7,903 bases of DNA from Alphaproteobacteria bacterium. GTDB taxonomy: Bacteria; Pseudomonadota; Alphaproteobacteria; Sphingomonadales; Sphingomonadaceae. A model generated the notes under the pieces. That model searched no databases. It was not told where the DNA came from and saw only the letters and a program-made list of their open reading frames with translations. Both the position numbers and the translations under genes were made by a program. This document shows positions 1 through 6,327 of the stretch, piece by piece. The stretch spans positions 1-7,903 of the forward strand of contig JAQGLD010000231.1 of the NCBI GenBank assembly GCA_028293055.1, given 5' to 3'. Each line of letters starts with the position of its first letter. Position 1 is the stretch's first letter.

Positions 1-65
1 CTTGCATCAACCGTCGGCTTGCCCGCGCCGAAAGCCGGGCTTAGGCAGGCCGCATCGCACCAACC

Positions 66-70
66 GAGGA
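66..70 (+). promoter_or_regulatory. Ribosome binding site for the TTG-started S10 peptidase
   Basis: GAGGA lies 7 bases before the TTG at 78-80. This good spacing, together with the signal peptide that begins exactly at this TTG, decides the start of the peptidase gene. No ATG in this frame gives a comparable N-terminus. Confidence 0.6.
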
Positions 71-77
71 ACTCGCC

Positions 78-1592
78 TTGCGCGCCCACACGCTGATCGC
101 CGCTCTTTCGCTCGCCGCTTTCCTGGCTTCTCCCGCAGCCGCGCAGGACAAGCAGGTCACGTCCACCACCGAGAAGAAGGTGGACGACAGCATCCAATTC
201 CCCCCGCTCCCGGCGGACAAGAGCGTTCGCCAGTCCGCGCGCATCGGCGGGCGCCTCATCGCCTATGACGCGACCGTCGGCACGATCTCGGTGCGCGACG
301 AGAAGGGCAAGGAGATCGGCCAGGTCGTCTACACCGCCTACACGGTCCCAGGCGCCGATTATCGCCGGCCGGTGACCTTCGCCTTCAATGGCGGCCCGGG
401 CGCCTCCTCGGTCTATCTCAACCTCGGGGCGATCGGACCGAAGCATGTCCAGTTCGGCGCCCAGGGCGACGCGCCTTCGGACCAGCCGATCGCCGGCGAC
501 AACCAGAATAGCTGGCTCGACTTCACCGACCTGGTCTTCATCGACCCGATCGGCACCGGCTTCAGCCGCAGCCTGGTCGACGAGGCGACGACGAAGAAGT
601 CCTTCTACGCCAACGATCCCGACATCAAATATCTGTCGAAGATCGTCTATGACTGGTTGGTCAAGGCGGGCCGGCTGCGCTCGCCCAAATATCTCGTCGG
701 CGAAAGCTATGGCGGCTACCGGGTGCCGCGCATCGCCTACGAGCTGCAGTCGCAGATCGGCGTCGGCATCAGCGGGCTGATCATGGTCTCGCCCTATCTC
801 GACCCCGCCTCGGGAGACGATGCGACCGCGCTTTCGCCTCTGCCCTGGATGGTCGACCTGCCCTCAATGGCCGCTGCCCATCTCGAGCGGGAGCATCGCC
901 TCACGCCCGAGGCGATGGCCGAGGTCCAGTCCTACACGCGCGGCGAATTCGCGACCGACCTGCTGCGCGGCCGCGCCGACCAGGCCGCGGTCGCCAGGCT
1001 GGTGCGCCGGGTGAGCGACCTCACCGGGCTCGATCCAGTCGTCGTCCAGCGGCTCGGCGGCCGCGTCGACACGGGCACTTATTTGCGGGAGGTCCACCGC
1101 GCCGATTCGACGATCGGCAGCGTCTACGATTCCAACGTGACCGCCTTCGATCCCTTCCCCTGGTCTGCCCAGCGCCGCTCCAACGACCCGATCCTCGACG
1201 CGCTGATCGCTCCGACGACGAGCGCGATGGTCGATTTCGTCACCCGCGAGGTCGGCTGGAAGACCGAAGCGCGCTACAACGCCTTGTCCTTCGCGGTGAA
1301 CGCCGCCTGGGAGCGCGGCCGGCCCGAGGACACTCCGGTACAGGACCTGCGCAAGGCGATCGCGATCGACCCGCGCATGGCGGTGATGATCGCCCATGGC
1401 TGGGACGACCTGTCCTGCCCCTTCTTCGGCTCCCAGCTGATCGTCGACCAGCTGCCCGCCTTCGGCGCCGCCGAGCGGGTCAAGCTGCGCGTCTATCCCG
1501 GCGGTCACATGTTCTACAGCCGCAGCGACAGCGGCGCCCGTTTCAAGGAAGACGCTCGGGCGGTCTATGCAGGGGCTGGCAACGCCGGCTGA
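78..1592 (+). CDS. Secreted S10 family serine carboxypeptidase-like peptidase
   Basis: This is a 504-residue alpha/beta-hydrolase-fold peptidase of family S10, which removes C-terminal amino acids from peptides. Residues 1-22 form a Sec signal peptide (Arg2, hydrophobic core, cleavage after Ala-Ala-Ala), so it should act in the periplasm or outside the cell. The oxyanion/substrate loop NGGPGASS is at 104-111. The nucleophile is Ser210 in GESYGG, the acid is probably Asp444 in GWDDLSCP, and the base is His477 in PGGHMFY, so the triad is complete. The length matches bacterial S10 proteins. The start is TTG with a GAGGA ribosome binding site. It appears to be transcribed alone: the next plus-strand gene begins 355 bases later and is separated by hairpins. 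Membership of S10 is secure; the natural substrate is unknown. Confidence 0.93.
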   Translation: MRAHTLIAALSLAAFLASPAAAQDKQVTSTTEKKVDDSIQFPPLPADKSVRQSARIGGRLIAYDATVGTISVRDEKGKEIGQVVYTAYTVPGADYRRPVTFAFNGGPGASSVYLNLGAIGPKHVQFGAQGDAPSDQPIAGDNQNSWLDFTDLVFIDPIGTGFSRSLVDEATTKKSFYANDPDIKYLSKIVYDWLVKAGRLRSPKYLVGESYGGYRVPRIAYELQSQIGVGISGLIMVSPYLDPASGDDATALSPLPWMVDLPSMAAAHLEREHRLTPEAMAEVQSYTRGEFATDLLRGRADQAAVARLVRRVSDLTGLDPVVVQRLGGRVDTGTYLREVHRADSTIGSVYDSNVTAFDPFPWSAQRRSNDPILDALIAPTTSAMVDFVTREVGWKTEARYNALSFAVNAAWERGRPEDTPVQDLRKAIAIDPRMAVMIAHGWDDLSCPFFGSQLIVDQLPAFGAAERVKLRVYPGGHMFYSRSDSGARFKEDARAVYAGAGNAG

Positions 1593-1643
1593 GGCTGCCA
1601 GGCGGGCGGTACCGAGGCTGGGCGCGTGGATAGAGCGCGCCGG

Positions 1644-1670
1644 TGCGGCTTCCCGGTCTGTGGGACCGCA
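1644..1670 (+). terminator. Possible terminator hairpin after the S10 peptidase gene
   Basis: TGCGG (1644-1648) pairs with CCGCA (1666-1670), and TCCC (1651-1654) with GGGA (1662-1665), leaving a two-base bulge (CT) and a 7-base loop. It begins 52 bases after the peptidase stop. There is no T-run after it, so intrinsic termination is uncertain; it could also simply protect the 3' end of the mRNA. Confidence 0.3.
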
Positions 1671-1731
1671 GGCTCGTCGCCAAAACCGAGACGTCCCGGA
1701 ATAGTCCACTTCCGACACGTTACCGACATGG

Positions 1732-1759
1732 CTCCCCTCCACGATTTCGTGGAGGGGAG
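1732..1759 (+). promoter_or_regulatory. Perfect 13-bp palindrome containing a Shine-Dalgarno-like arm
   Basis: CTCCCCTCCACGA (1732-1744) is followed after TT by its exact reverse complement TCGTGGAGGGGAG (1747-1759). In RNA this gives a very stable hairpin with about 12 pairs and a 4-base loop. The right arm contains GGAGGGGAG (1751-1759), a near-ideal ribosome binding site ending 5 bases before an ATG at 1765 that is in frame with the downstream hydrolase. Neither side carries a T-run; AAAA follows on the plus strand. Readings: a terminator or dispersed palindromic element, or a leader structure hiding the ribosome binding site. The sequence alone does not decide. Confidence 0.6.
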
Positions 1760-1947
1760 AAAACATGGAACATCCAGCGGCGCGACTGATGGGCGCAAAC
1801 CACCGGGTTAGCGGTCGGTCGGTCCGGCAGAATTGCAGAGGAAGCCGAATCGGACGCCAGGCATCTTCGTCATGCCTCCAAGAACGCCCACTACAGAGCC
1901 CGCTCGAGTCGCACGGAGCCATTGCGGGCGTCGCTGGTTCCGGCGCT

Positions 1948-2955
1948 ATGGCTATCAAATTCTGGCTGCGGTCGGCCGCCTGCGCAGCGCTTGCCGTTTC
2001 CGTTCCCGCGTCCGCCGAGACGACCGATCTTGGCGCCAATCTCGAGCGCTTCGCCTATCCGCTGCCGGTCAAATGGTTCGAATCCACCTCCCAGGGGCAT
2101 GCCGTGCGCATGGCCTATCTGGATGTGCAGCCTTCGGGGCCGAACCGGAACGCGACTGTCGTCCTTCTCCACGGCAAGAATTTCTGCGCCGCGACCTGGG
2201 GCGACACCGCTACCGCTCTGGCTGCCCATGGCTATCGGGTCATCGCGCCGGATCAGGTGGGTTTCTGCAAATCGACCAAGCCTCCCGGCTATCAGTACAG
2301 CTTCCATGCCCTTGCAGAGCTGACACTCGGCCTTCTCGATCGCGCCGGCGCCGGAAGGATCGTCCTCGTCGGCCACTCGACCGGCGGGATCCTCGCCATA
2401 CGCCTCGCTCTCCTCCACCCCGATCGCGTCAGCAGCCTGGTCCTGGTCGATCCGCTGGGACTGAACGACACTCTCGCCGAGGGTGTCCCCTATGCGGACC
2501 TCGGAGCCTTGCGGGCCGAGGAGGCGAAGACCGACGCAGCCTCGATCAAGGCCTATCAGCTTCGCAACTATTATCACGGGATCTGGCGACCGGATTATGA
2601 TCGCTGGGTCGAGATGCTGGCGGGCCAATATGCCGGGGCCGGAGGCGATGTCGTCCGCGACGCCCAGGCGCGGCTGTCCGACATGATCGAGACCCAACCG
2701 GTAGCGGCCGAGCTGCAGCGACTGTCGGTCCCGGTGACCTTGATCATCGGCGAGCTGGACGCCACCGCCTTCCGGGCCAACACCGCCCCGCCCGAACGGC
2801 GCGGCCAGGTGCGCACGGTCCCGCAGGCGGCGGAAGAGGCGGTGAAGCGGATCAAGGGCGCGCGGATCGTCCGGCTCGGTGGGCTTGGCCATGCGCCGCA
2901 GGTCGAGGATCCCGCGAGGTTCCAGGACGCGCTGCTGGGATCGCTGGAGCCCTGA
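1948..2955 (+). CDS. Secreted alpha/beta hydrolase
   Basis: This 335-residue protein is a serine hydrolase of the alpha/beta fold with a Sec signal peptide (Lys4 and Arg8, hydrophobic 9-20, cleavage near Ala-Ser-Ala at 21-23), so it should be periplasmic. The oxyanion motif is HGKNFC at 75-80, the nucleophile Ser144 lies in GHSTGG, the acid is Asp271 in GELDA, and the base is His315 in GLGHAPQ. The DQVGFCKS stretch (102-109) is typical of the esterase/haloalkane dehalogenase/proline iminopeptidase-like branch, but the substrate cannot be read. The ATG at 1948 was chosen because the signal peptide begins there, though its ribosome binding site is weak. An in-frame ATG at 1765 has a stronger site but would add 61 residues of unconvincing sequence. 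It converges on the DUF1287 gene 68 bases away. Confidence 0.87.
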   Translation: MAIKFWLRSAACAALAVSVPASAETTDLGANLERFAYPLPVKWFESTSQGHAVRMAYLDVQPSGPNRNATVVLLHGKNFCAATWGDTATALAAHGYRVIAPDQVGFCKSTKPPGYQYSFHALAELTLGLLDRAGAGRIVLVGHSTGGILAIRLALLHPDRVSSLVLVDPLGLNDTLAEGVPYADLGALRAEEAKTDAASIKAYQLRNYYHGIWRPDYDRWVEMLAGQYAGAGGDVVRDAQARLSDMIETQPVAAELQRLSVPVTLIIGELDATAFRANTAPPERRGQVRTVPQAAEEAVKRIKGARIVRLGGLGHAPQVEDPARFQDALLGSLEP

Positions 2956-3023
2956 GCCTGCGAGCAGCGGAGAGGGCGTGAATCTTGGCAGGCGGCTCCG
3001 GCGCCGGCGGCGCTCGATACCCG

Positions 3024-3650
3024 TCAGCCGACCGCCAAGCGAAACCGGCCGGTGATCGGCCAGTCGAGCAGAGCATCCTCCTCGCGCGCGCCCGCGCCGA
3101 TATTGTGGATGATCATCGGGCCGCGCCGGCCGGCACGGTCCGAGACCAGGCCGATATGGGTGCCGGTGCCGGCGACGAGCGAGGTGAAGATATCGCCCGG
3201 CTGCCACGCGCGCGGGTCGGAAGGGACTGCGAGCGCGCCATGGTGCCGCCGCAGCCAGGTGGCGAGATTCGGCACCCGCCGATGGTCGATATTGGCATCC
3301 GGGTGGGCCAGGCCCCATGTCCTCGGATAGGCCGCGAAAGCGGCCCGCATGTCAGCATTGACCAGCGCCTGGAGATCGAGGCCGAAGGCGTCGCGATACG
3401 CGCGGATCACGACGTCGGTGCAGACGCCGCGGCCGCGCGGCACGTCTCCGCCCGGAAATGCGATCCGGGAATAACCGCCATCGTAACGGGTGGTGAGGCC
3501 GACCTGCCGACGCGCAAAGCCGACCAGTCTTGCGGCGCGAGCGCTGGCCCGGAGCGACGACGCGGGCGCCACGGCGGCATCGCCCGACCCGCAACCGGCC
3601 AAAGCCAGGCTGGCGCCAGCGCCGAACAGCAGCCTGCGTCGATCGATCAT
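3024..3650 (-). CDS. DUF1287 domain lipoprotein (YijF-like)
   Basis: This 208-residue exported protein carries a DUF1287 domain of unknown biochemical function. The N-terminus has Arg4-Arg6, a hydrophobic stretch and the lipobox LAGC ending at Cys20, so it is probably a lipoprotein; the double arginine also resembles a Tat signal. The domain spans about 36-206, with hallmark segments GVCTDVV (75-81), the NIDHRRVPNL region (120-129), PGDIF (151-155), GTHIGLV (163-169) and IIHNIG (180-185). Cys77 and His165 are arranged like a cysteine-peptidase dyad of the NlpC/P60 kind, so a cell-wall role is possible; that is inference. The start has a modest AAGAG ribosome binding site. It lies 68 bases after the upstream hydrolase on the same strand and could be the last gene of that operon or have its own promoter. 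Confidence 0.85.
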   Translation of the reverse strand: MIDRRRLLFGAGASLALAGCGSGDAAVAPASSLRASARAARLVGFARRQVGLTTRYDGGYSRIAFPGGDVPRGRGVCTDVVIRAYRDAFGLDLQALVNADMRAAFAAYPRTWGLAHPDANIDHRRVPNLATWLRRHHGALAVPSDPRAWQPGDIFTSLVAGTGTHIGLVSDRAGRRGPMIIHNIGAGAREEDALLDWPITGRFRLAVG

Positions 3651-3718
3651 GCGGCGACTCTTAGCATTTCGATGGGGATGGCTTCACTCCAAATCGCGTC
3701 TCGTCGGCTCCATGAAGC

Positions 3719-4561
3719 CTAGGCCGGACCCTGGAGGTGAAGCTCGATCCACCGTGCAATATCGAGGATCACGGTCTCGCGATCGAGGTCGTTCAGCGGG
3801 TCGTGGAAGCTTCCCTCGTAGAGCTTGATCGTCTTGTCGGTGGCGCCGGCGGACTCGAAGAAATGCCGGCTGCCCCCTGGCTTCGCAGCCCGGTCCTCGC
3901 TTCCGTGCAGGATCAGCAGCGGCAGCAGAAGCCCGGCAAAGCCGGCCTTCAATTTCTCGTCCGCCTGGACGAGCGCTGCGAGGGTGCGCATCGGCTGGCT
4001 CTCGCCGGCGATCAGCGGATCCTCGTTCATCGCCTTCAGGAGGATCGGGTCGCGGGTGAAATCCTCATTCTTCAACGTCAGAATGTGGACGTGCGGCGTT
4101 ATGTGGCTGAGCCCCTTGATGACCGCGAGCGCGAAGTCGGGGGCAGGCAGTTCGAACGCGAAGCTCTCGCAGATCAGCCCCTGAAGTTCGCTCTGACGGT
4201 CGAGCGCATAGAGTGAAGCGACCACGCCGCCGGCCGAATGGCCGAGCAGGAACAGCGGCAGCCCCGGATCCCGACTCTTCGCCAGCGCGATCAGGCGCGC
4301 GACATCGCCGACATAGTCCGAGAAGCTCTCGACATAATATCTTTCCCCTTCCGACCGGCCGCGTCCTCTCAGGTCGATCGCGTAGACCGAGAGGCCGTCG
4401 CCGACGAGCCGATCCGCCGCCCATCCATAATAACCGCTATGGGCGTTGAATCCCGGAACGATGACGAGGATCGCCCGAGCCGCGGATTGCGGCCGCCAGG
4501 CGCGATAGACGATCGCGAGACCGTCCTCGGATTCGAATCTGTCTTCGGTCGCCAGGGTCAT
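3719..4561 (-). CDS. Alpha/beta hydrolase, monoacylglycerol lipase-like (Hydrolase_4/S33 type)
   Basis: This 280-residue cytoplasmic serine hydrolase resembles monoglyceride lipases and lysophospholipases of the Hydrolase_4 family. No signal peptide is seen. The oxyanion region is VPGFNAHSGYY (35-45), in the place of the usual HG motif; DLRGRGRSEG is at 63-72. The nucleophile Ser109 is in GHSAGG, the acid is Asp223 in HGSEDRAAKPGGS, and the base is His253 in GSFHDPLND. The start overlaps the stop of the AhpD-like gene by four bases (ATGA). GGAGG lies 8 bases upstream inside that gene, so translation is probably coupled and both products belong to one transcript. A role in hydrolysing oxidised or membrane-derived lipid esters would suit the peroxidase neighbours, but this is inference. 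Confidence 0.9.
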   Translation of the reverse strand: MTLATEDRFESEDGLAIVYRAWRPQSAARAILVIVPGFNAHSGYYGWAADRLVGDGLSVYAIDLRGRGRSEGERYYVESFSDYVGDVARLIALAKSRDPGLPLFLLGHSAGGVVASLYALDRQSELQGLICESFAFELPAPDFALAVIKGLSHITPHVHILTLKNEDFTRDPILLKAMNEDPLIAGESQPMRTLAALVQADEKLKAGFAGLLLPLLILHGSEDRAAKPGGSRHFFESAGATDKTIKLYEGSFHDPLNDLDRETVILDIARWIELHLQGPA

Positions 4562-5028
4562 TGAATCAGCCTCCGTTCGTCGATTCCAGCCAGGGACGCG
4601 GGCGTTCGCCGAAAGCTGATCGCAAGCCGGTTATGGGCGTTGATCCATGCGATAGCGAGGGTCAGGTCGGCCATCTCCTGGTCGGAAAACTGCTCCTGCG
4701 CGGCGAGGAAGGCCTCGTCGGGGACCTGGTTGCCGGCAACCCAGGTCACCAATTCGGCCCATTCCAGCGCGGCCCGCTCGCGGTCGGTGAAACAGACTTC
4801 CGCCTCTCGCCAGACCGGGAGCAGTATCAGCTTGTCGAGGCTTGCGCCTCCGGCCATCGCCGCGTGCATATGCGCGTCGATGCAATAGGCGCAGCCGTTG
4901 ATCTGCGAGGCCCGCAAACAGGTGAGATCGACCAGCGGCTTCTCGAGCCCGCATTCCCGCACATAGGCATGGACTCCGTTCAGGGCCTCGATCCCGTCCC
5001 GGGCGAGCATGTCATAAGGCAGGCGCAT
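4558..5028 (-). CDS. AhpD-like carboxymuconolactone decarboxylase family protein
   Basis: This 156-residue protein belongs to the AhpD/carboxymuconolactone decarboxylase family, probably a peroxidase or thiol-disulfide protein. The diagnostic segment is LRASQINGCAYCIDAH (38-53), giving Cys46-x2-Cys49-x3-His53, the redox centre of AhpD. The acidic residue that AhpD has 12 positions before the first cysteine is present here as Asp34 rather than Glu, and an extra Cys37 sits nearby. A second helical region follows (about 82-142). AGGGAG is well spaced before the ATG at 5028. It starts 43 bases after the catalase stop and overlaps the hydrolase start by 4 bases, so it is the middle gene of an apparent operon. 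Family assignment is firm; peroxide reduction is inferred from the motif and the neighbour. Confidence 0.9.
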   Translation of the reverse strand: MRLPYDMLARDGIEALNGVHAYVRECGLEKPLVDLTCLRASQINGCAYCIDAHMHAAMAGGASLDKLILLPVWREAEVCFTDRERAALEWAELVTWVAGNQVPDEAFLAAQEQFSDQEMADLTLAIAWINAHNRLAISFRRTPASLAGIDERRLIQ

Positions 5029-5071
5029 CGTCTCGCTCCCTTGCTGTGGCGCCGCACGGAGAAGCCGCGGC

Positions 5072-6157
5072 TTACTGGCGATGCCTGAACGAAAGCGGAT
5101 AGGCGGCCTGGCGGATCGCGAGCATCGGATCGGCGGGCGCGATTCCCGGCGGCACGTTCAACGGGCTGAACATCGTCGCCTTGTCCGCAGCTTCCGGGTC
5201 GGGCGCCATGCGATCGATCCGGATCACTCCGAGCTTGACCAGCTTCCGGCTCTCGGGCCAGGCGATCGACGGATTGTCGACGGCATCCGATGCTTCGGCG
5301 ATCTGGGCGTACCAGATGAACTCGAAAGGCGCTTTCGACAGCCGCTCCGGCAATTCGGTCTGGAGATAGTTCGGTCCCTTGCCTGCCAGGACCTCGCGGC
5401 TGAGCGCAGCTTCGCCTCCCGCCGGCACGAAGCGGTAGCGGACCAATCGCCGGTGCCCGGCTCGATCCTCATATTCGAACGCGTTGACCCCGAAATAGCT
5501 GAGCGTCGCATAGCTTTCGGGGGCCGGCTTTTGCGTGGTCAGGAAGGTCTTCGCGACCGGATGCCCGGCCAGGAATCCGTCCAGCGCGGTCGGCTTGGCG
5601 GCGCCGGCGCCGCTGGCCCCGATGGCGAGGAGAAGCTCGCGAAACTCGGCCGAAGTCGCCGTCGGAAAACCGTTGAAGCTGTGGGCGACGCAATCCGCCG
5701 TCGATCCGTCGGGAAGGGTGAACTTGAGCGCGAAGCCGCGCGGATTGGCGTCGCCGATCGTGTCGGGAATTTCGGGTATCCCGGTGAAATCGGAGAAGCG
5801 CACGACGATCGGCAGGCTGCCGTGCGAGAAGATCGACGCCCTGGAAATGGCCGCCGCGTCGGGCGAGGGCGCGAACGAGCCGACCGCCATGATTCCCTTG
5901 GCGTGCACCGCGCGCGAATGATGGTCGCCGAAGGCGCTGTAGAGCGCGTCGACCATCTGCTGCGGGGCCGGTGCCGCGGCGATTGCCGGCGCGGCGTGGG
6001 CACTATCCGACATGGCTTGCTCCTTGTGGACGGCTTCGGGCGTCACCGTTTCGGCAGCCACCGGCGTCGAAGCGACCAAGGCCAGGGCGCAAAGGCTGCC
6101 GCCGAAAATGGGTAGGGCGCAGGCGAGCACTGATCGCAAAGTCTTTTCGACGAGCAT
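5072..6157 (-). CDS. Catalase-related peroxidase (SrpA-like), exported
   Basis: This 361-residue haem protein of the small catalase-related (SrpA) group should reduce hydrogen peroxide or organic peroxides. The distal histidine is His85 in AVHAKGIM, followed by VRFSDFTG (119-126), the GDANPRGFALKF segment (135-146) and CVAHSFNGF (156-164). The C-terminal haem-ligand motif is Arg349-x3-Tyr353 in the AIRQAAYPLSF stretch. It lacks the large domains of classical catalases, as expected for this group. Residues 5-35 look like a signal peptide ending in a Val-Ala-Ala cleavage site, which favours the ATG at 6157 and a periplasmic enzyme. That ATG has a poor ribosome binding site. An in-frame ATG at 6013 has a very good one and would give a shorter cytoplasmic form; an upstream ATG at 6193 is also open. 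First gene of the minus-strand operon and divergent from the AraC gene. Confidence 0.9.
   Translation of the reverse strand: MLVEKTLRSVLACALPIFGGSLCALALVASTPVAAETVTPEAVHKEQAMSDSAHAAPAIAAAPAPQQMVDALYSAFGDHHSRAVHAKGIMAVGSFAPSPDAAAISRASIFSHGSLPIVVRFSDFTGIPEIPDTIGDANPRGFALKFTLPDGSTADCVAHSFNGFPTATSAEFRELLLAIGASGAGAAKPTALDGFLAGHPVAKTFLTTQKPAPESYATLSYFGVNAFEYEDRAGHRRLVRYRFVPAGGEAALSREVLAGKGPNYLQTELPERLSKAPFEFIWYAQIAEASDAVDNPSIAWPESRKLVKLGVIRIDRMAPDPEAADKATMFSPLNVPPGIAPADPMLAIRQAAYPLSFRHRQ
6020..6025 (-). promoter_or_regulatory. Strong internal ribosome binding site in the catalase gene
   Basis: On the minus strand AAGGAG (6025-6020) is followed after 6 bases by an in-frame ATG at 6013-6011 (Met49 of the long form). 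It is the best Shine-Dalgarno match near any candidate start of this gene and could start a leaderless-signal, cytoplasmic form of about 313 residues. Confidence 0.4.
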
Positions 6158-6327
6158 GGCGTGGGTTCCGCAGGTGATCGAAGACCGCATCATCGCCGAT
6201 CGAGGCGCGCTCGTCTTTTCCTGGCTTGCTGGATGGCCTGTCGTATCCTGGGCGACATCGATGGTTCACTTGCCGGGACTCGGCAACTGGCCCATCACCG
6301 ACGGACCAGGGCGGGAGGAACGCCATC
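6158..6327. promoter_or_regulatory. Divergent promoter region between catalase operon and AraC gene
   Basis: This 170-base region must hold promoters in both directions. A -10-like TATCCT (6244-6249) reads toward the AraC gene but has no good -35. A 6-bp inverted repeat TTGCCG/CGGCAA with a 5-base spacer is at 6270-6286. Two copies of GATCGA lie 22 bases apart (6176-6181 and 6198-6203), roughly two helical turns, a spacing that would suit the two-headed binding of AraC proteins. GATCGA is also a common word in this genome, so these operator candidates are tentative. Confidence 0.5.
6313..6320 (+). promoter_or_regulatory. Ribosome binding site of the AraC-family gene
   Basis: GGGAGGAA lies 7 bases before the ATG at 6328. 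It decides the start: the same frame is open back to an ATG at 6226, but that extension shows no domain character and no such site. Confidence 0.75.

Larger units (their letters stand above)
1593..1947. other. 355-base intergenic region with two hairpins
   Basis: No convincing gene is present; translations of all frames read like random GC-rich sequence rich in Arg, Ser and Pro. It holds a bulged hairpin at 1644-1670 and a perfect palindrome at 1732-1759, annotated separately, plus a weak 6-bp stem at 1621-1626/1636-1641. The frame of the downstream hydrolase is open back to an ATG at 1765, which makes the right-hand part an ambiguous N-terminal extension or leader. I found no clear -35/-10 pair. 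Confidence 0.6.

Noticed and set aside
3..44. Possible C-terminus of an upstream plus-strand gene ending at TAG 42-44
   Set aside because: Only 13 codons are visible, with no recognisable sequence. A stop-bounded fragment this short is expected by chance.
864..2039. Minus-strand open frame (391 codons) across the end of the S10 gene and the intergenic region
   Set aside because: It mirrors the peptidase coding strand, has no recognisable motif and no plausible ribosome binding site.
2956..3023. Possible bidirectional terminator between the convergent hydrolase and DUF1287 genes
   Set aside because: Only a 6-bp GCCTGC/GCAGGC pairing with a long loop and a short GC palindrome are seen, with no T-runs. 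A terminator is expected by position but not shown by sequence.
1891..3318. Long minus-strand open frame (475 codons) opposite the secreted hydrolase
   Set aside because: It lies antisense to a gene with a full catalytic triad and signal peptide. The translation is rich in Arg, Gly and Pro with no domain, as expected for the reverse strand of high-GC coding DNA.
3680..3719. 7-bp inverted repeat (GGCTTCA/TGAAGCC) between the hydrolase and DUF1287 genes
   Set aside because: The loop is 26 bases and there is no T-run on the minus strand, so it is too weak to call a terminator that would separate the two genes.
5062..5073. Self-complementary AAGCCGCGGCTT at the catalase stop codon
   Set aside because: It is only 12 bases with no real loop, and the downstream AhpD-like gene follows after 43 bases, so an operon terminator here is unlikely.
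5081..6115. Plus-strand open frame (344 codons) opposite the catalase
   Set aside because: Arg/Gly-rich shadow of the catalase gene, which carries clear haem-peroxidase motifs on the minus strand.
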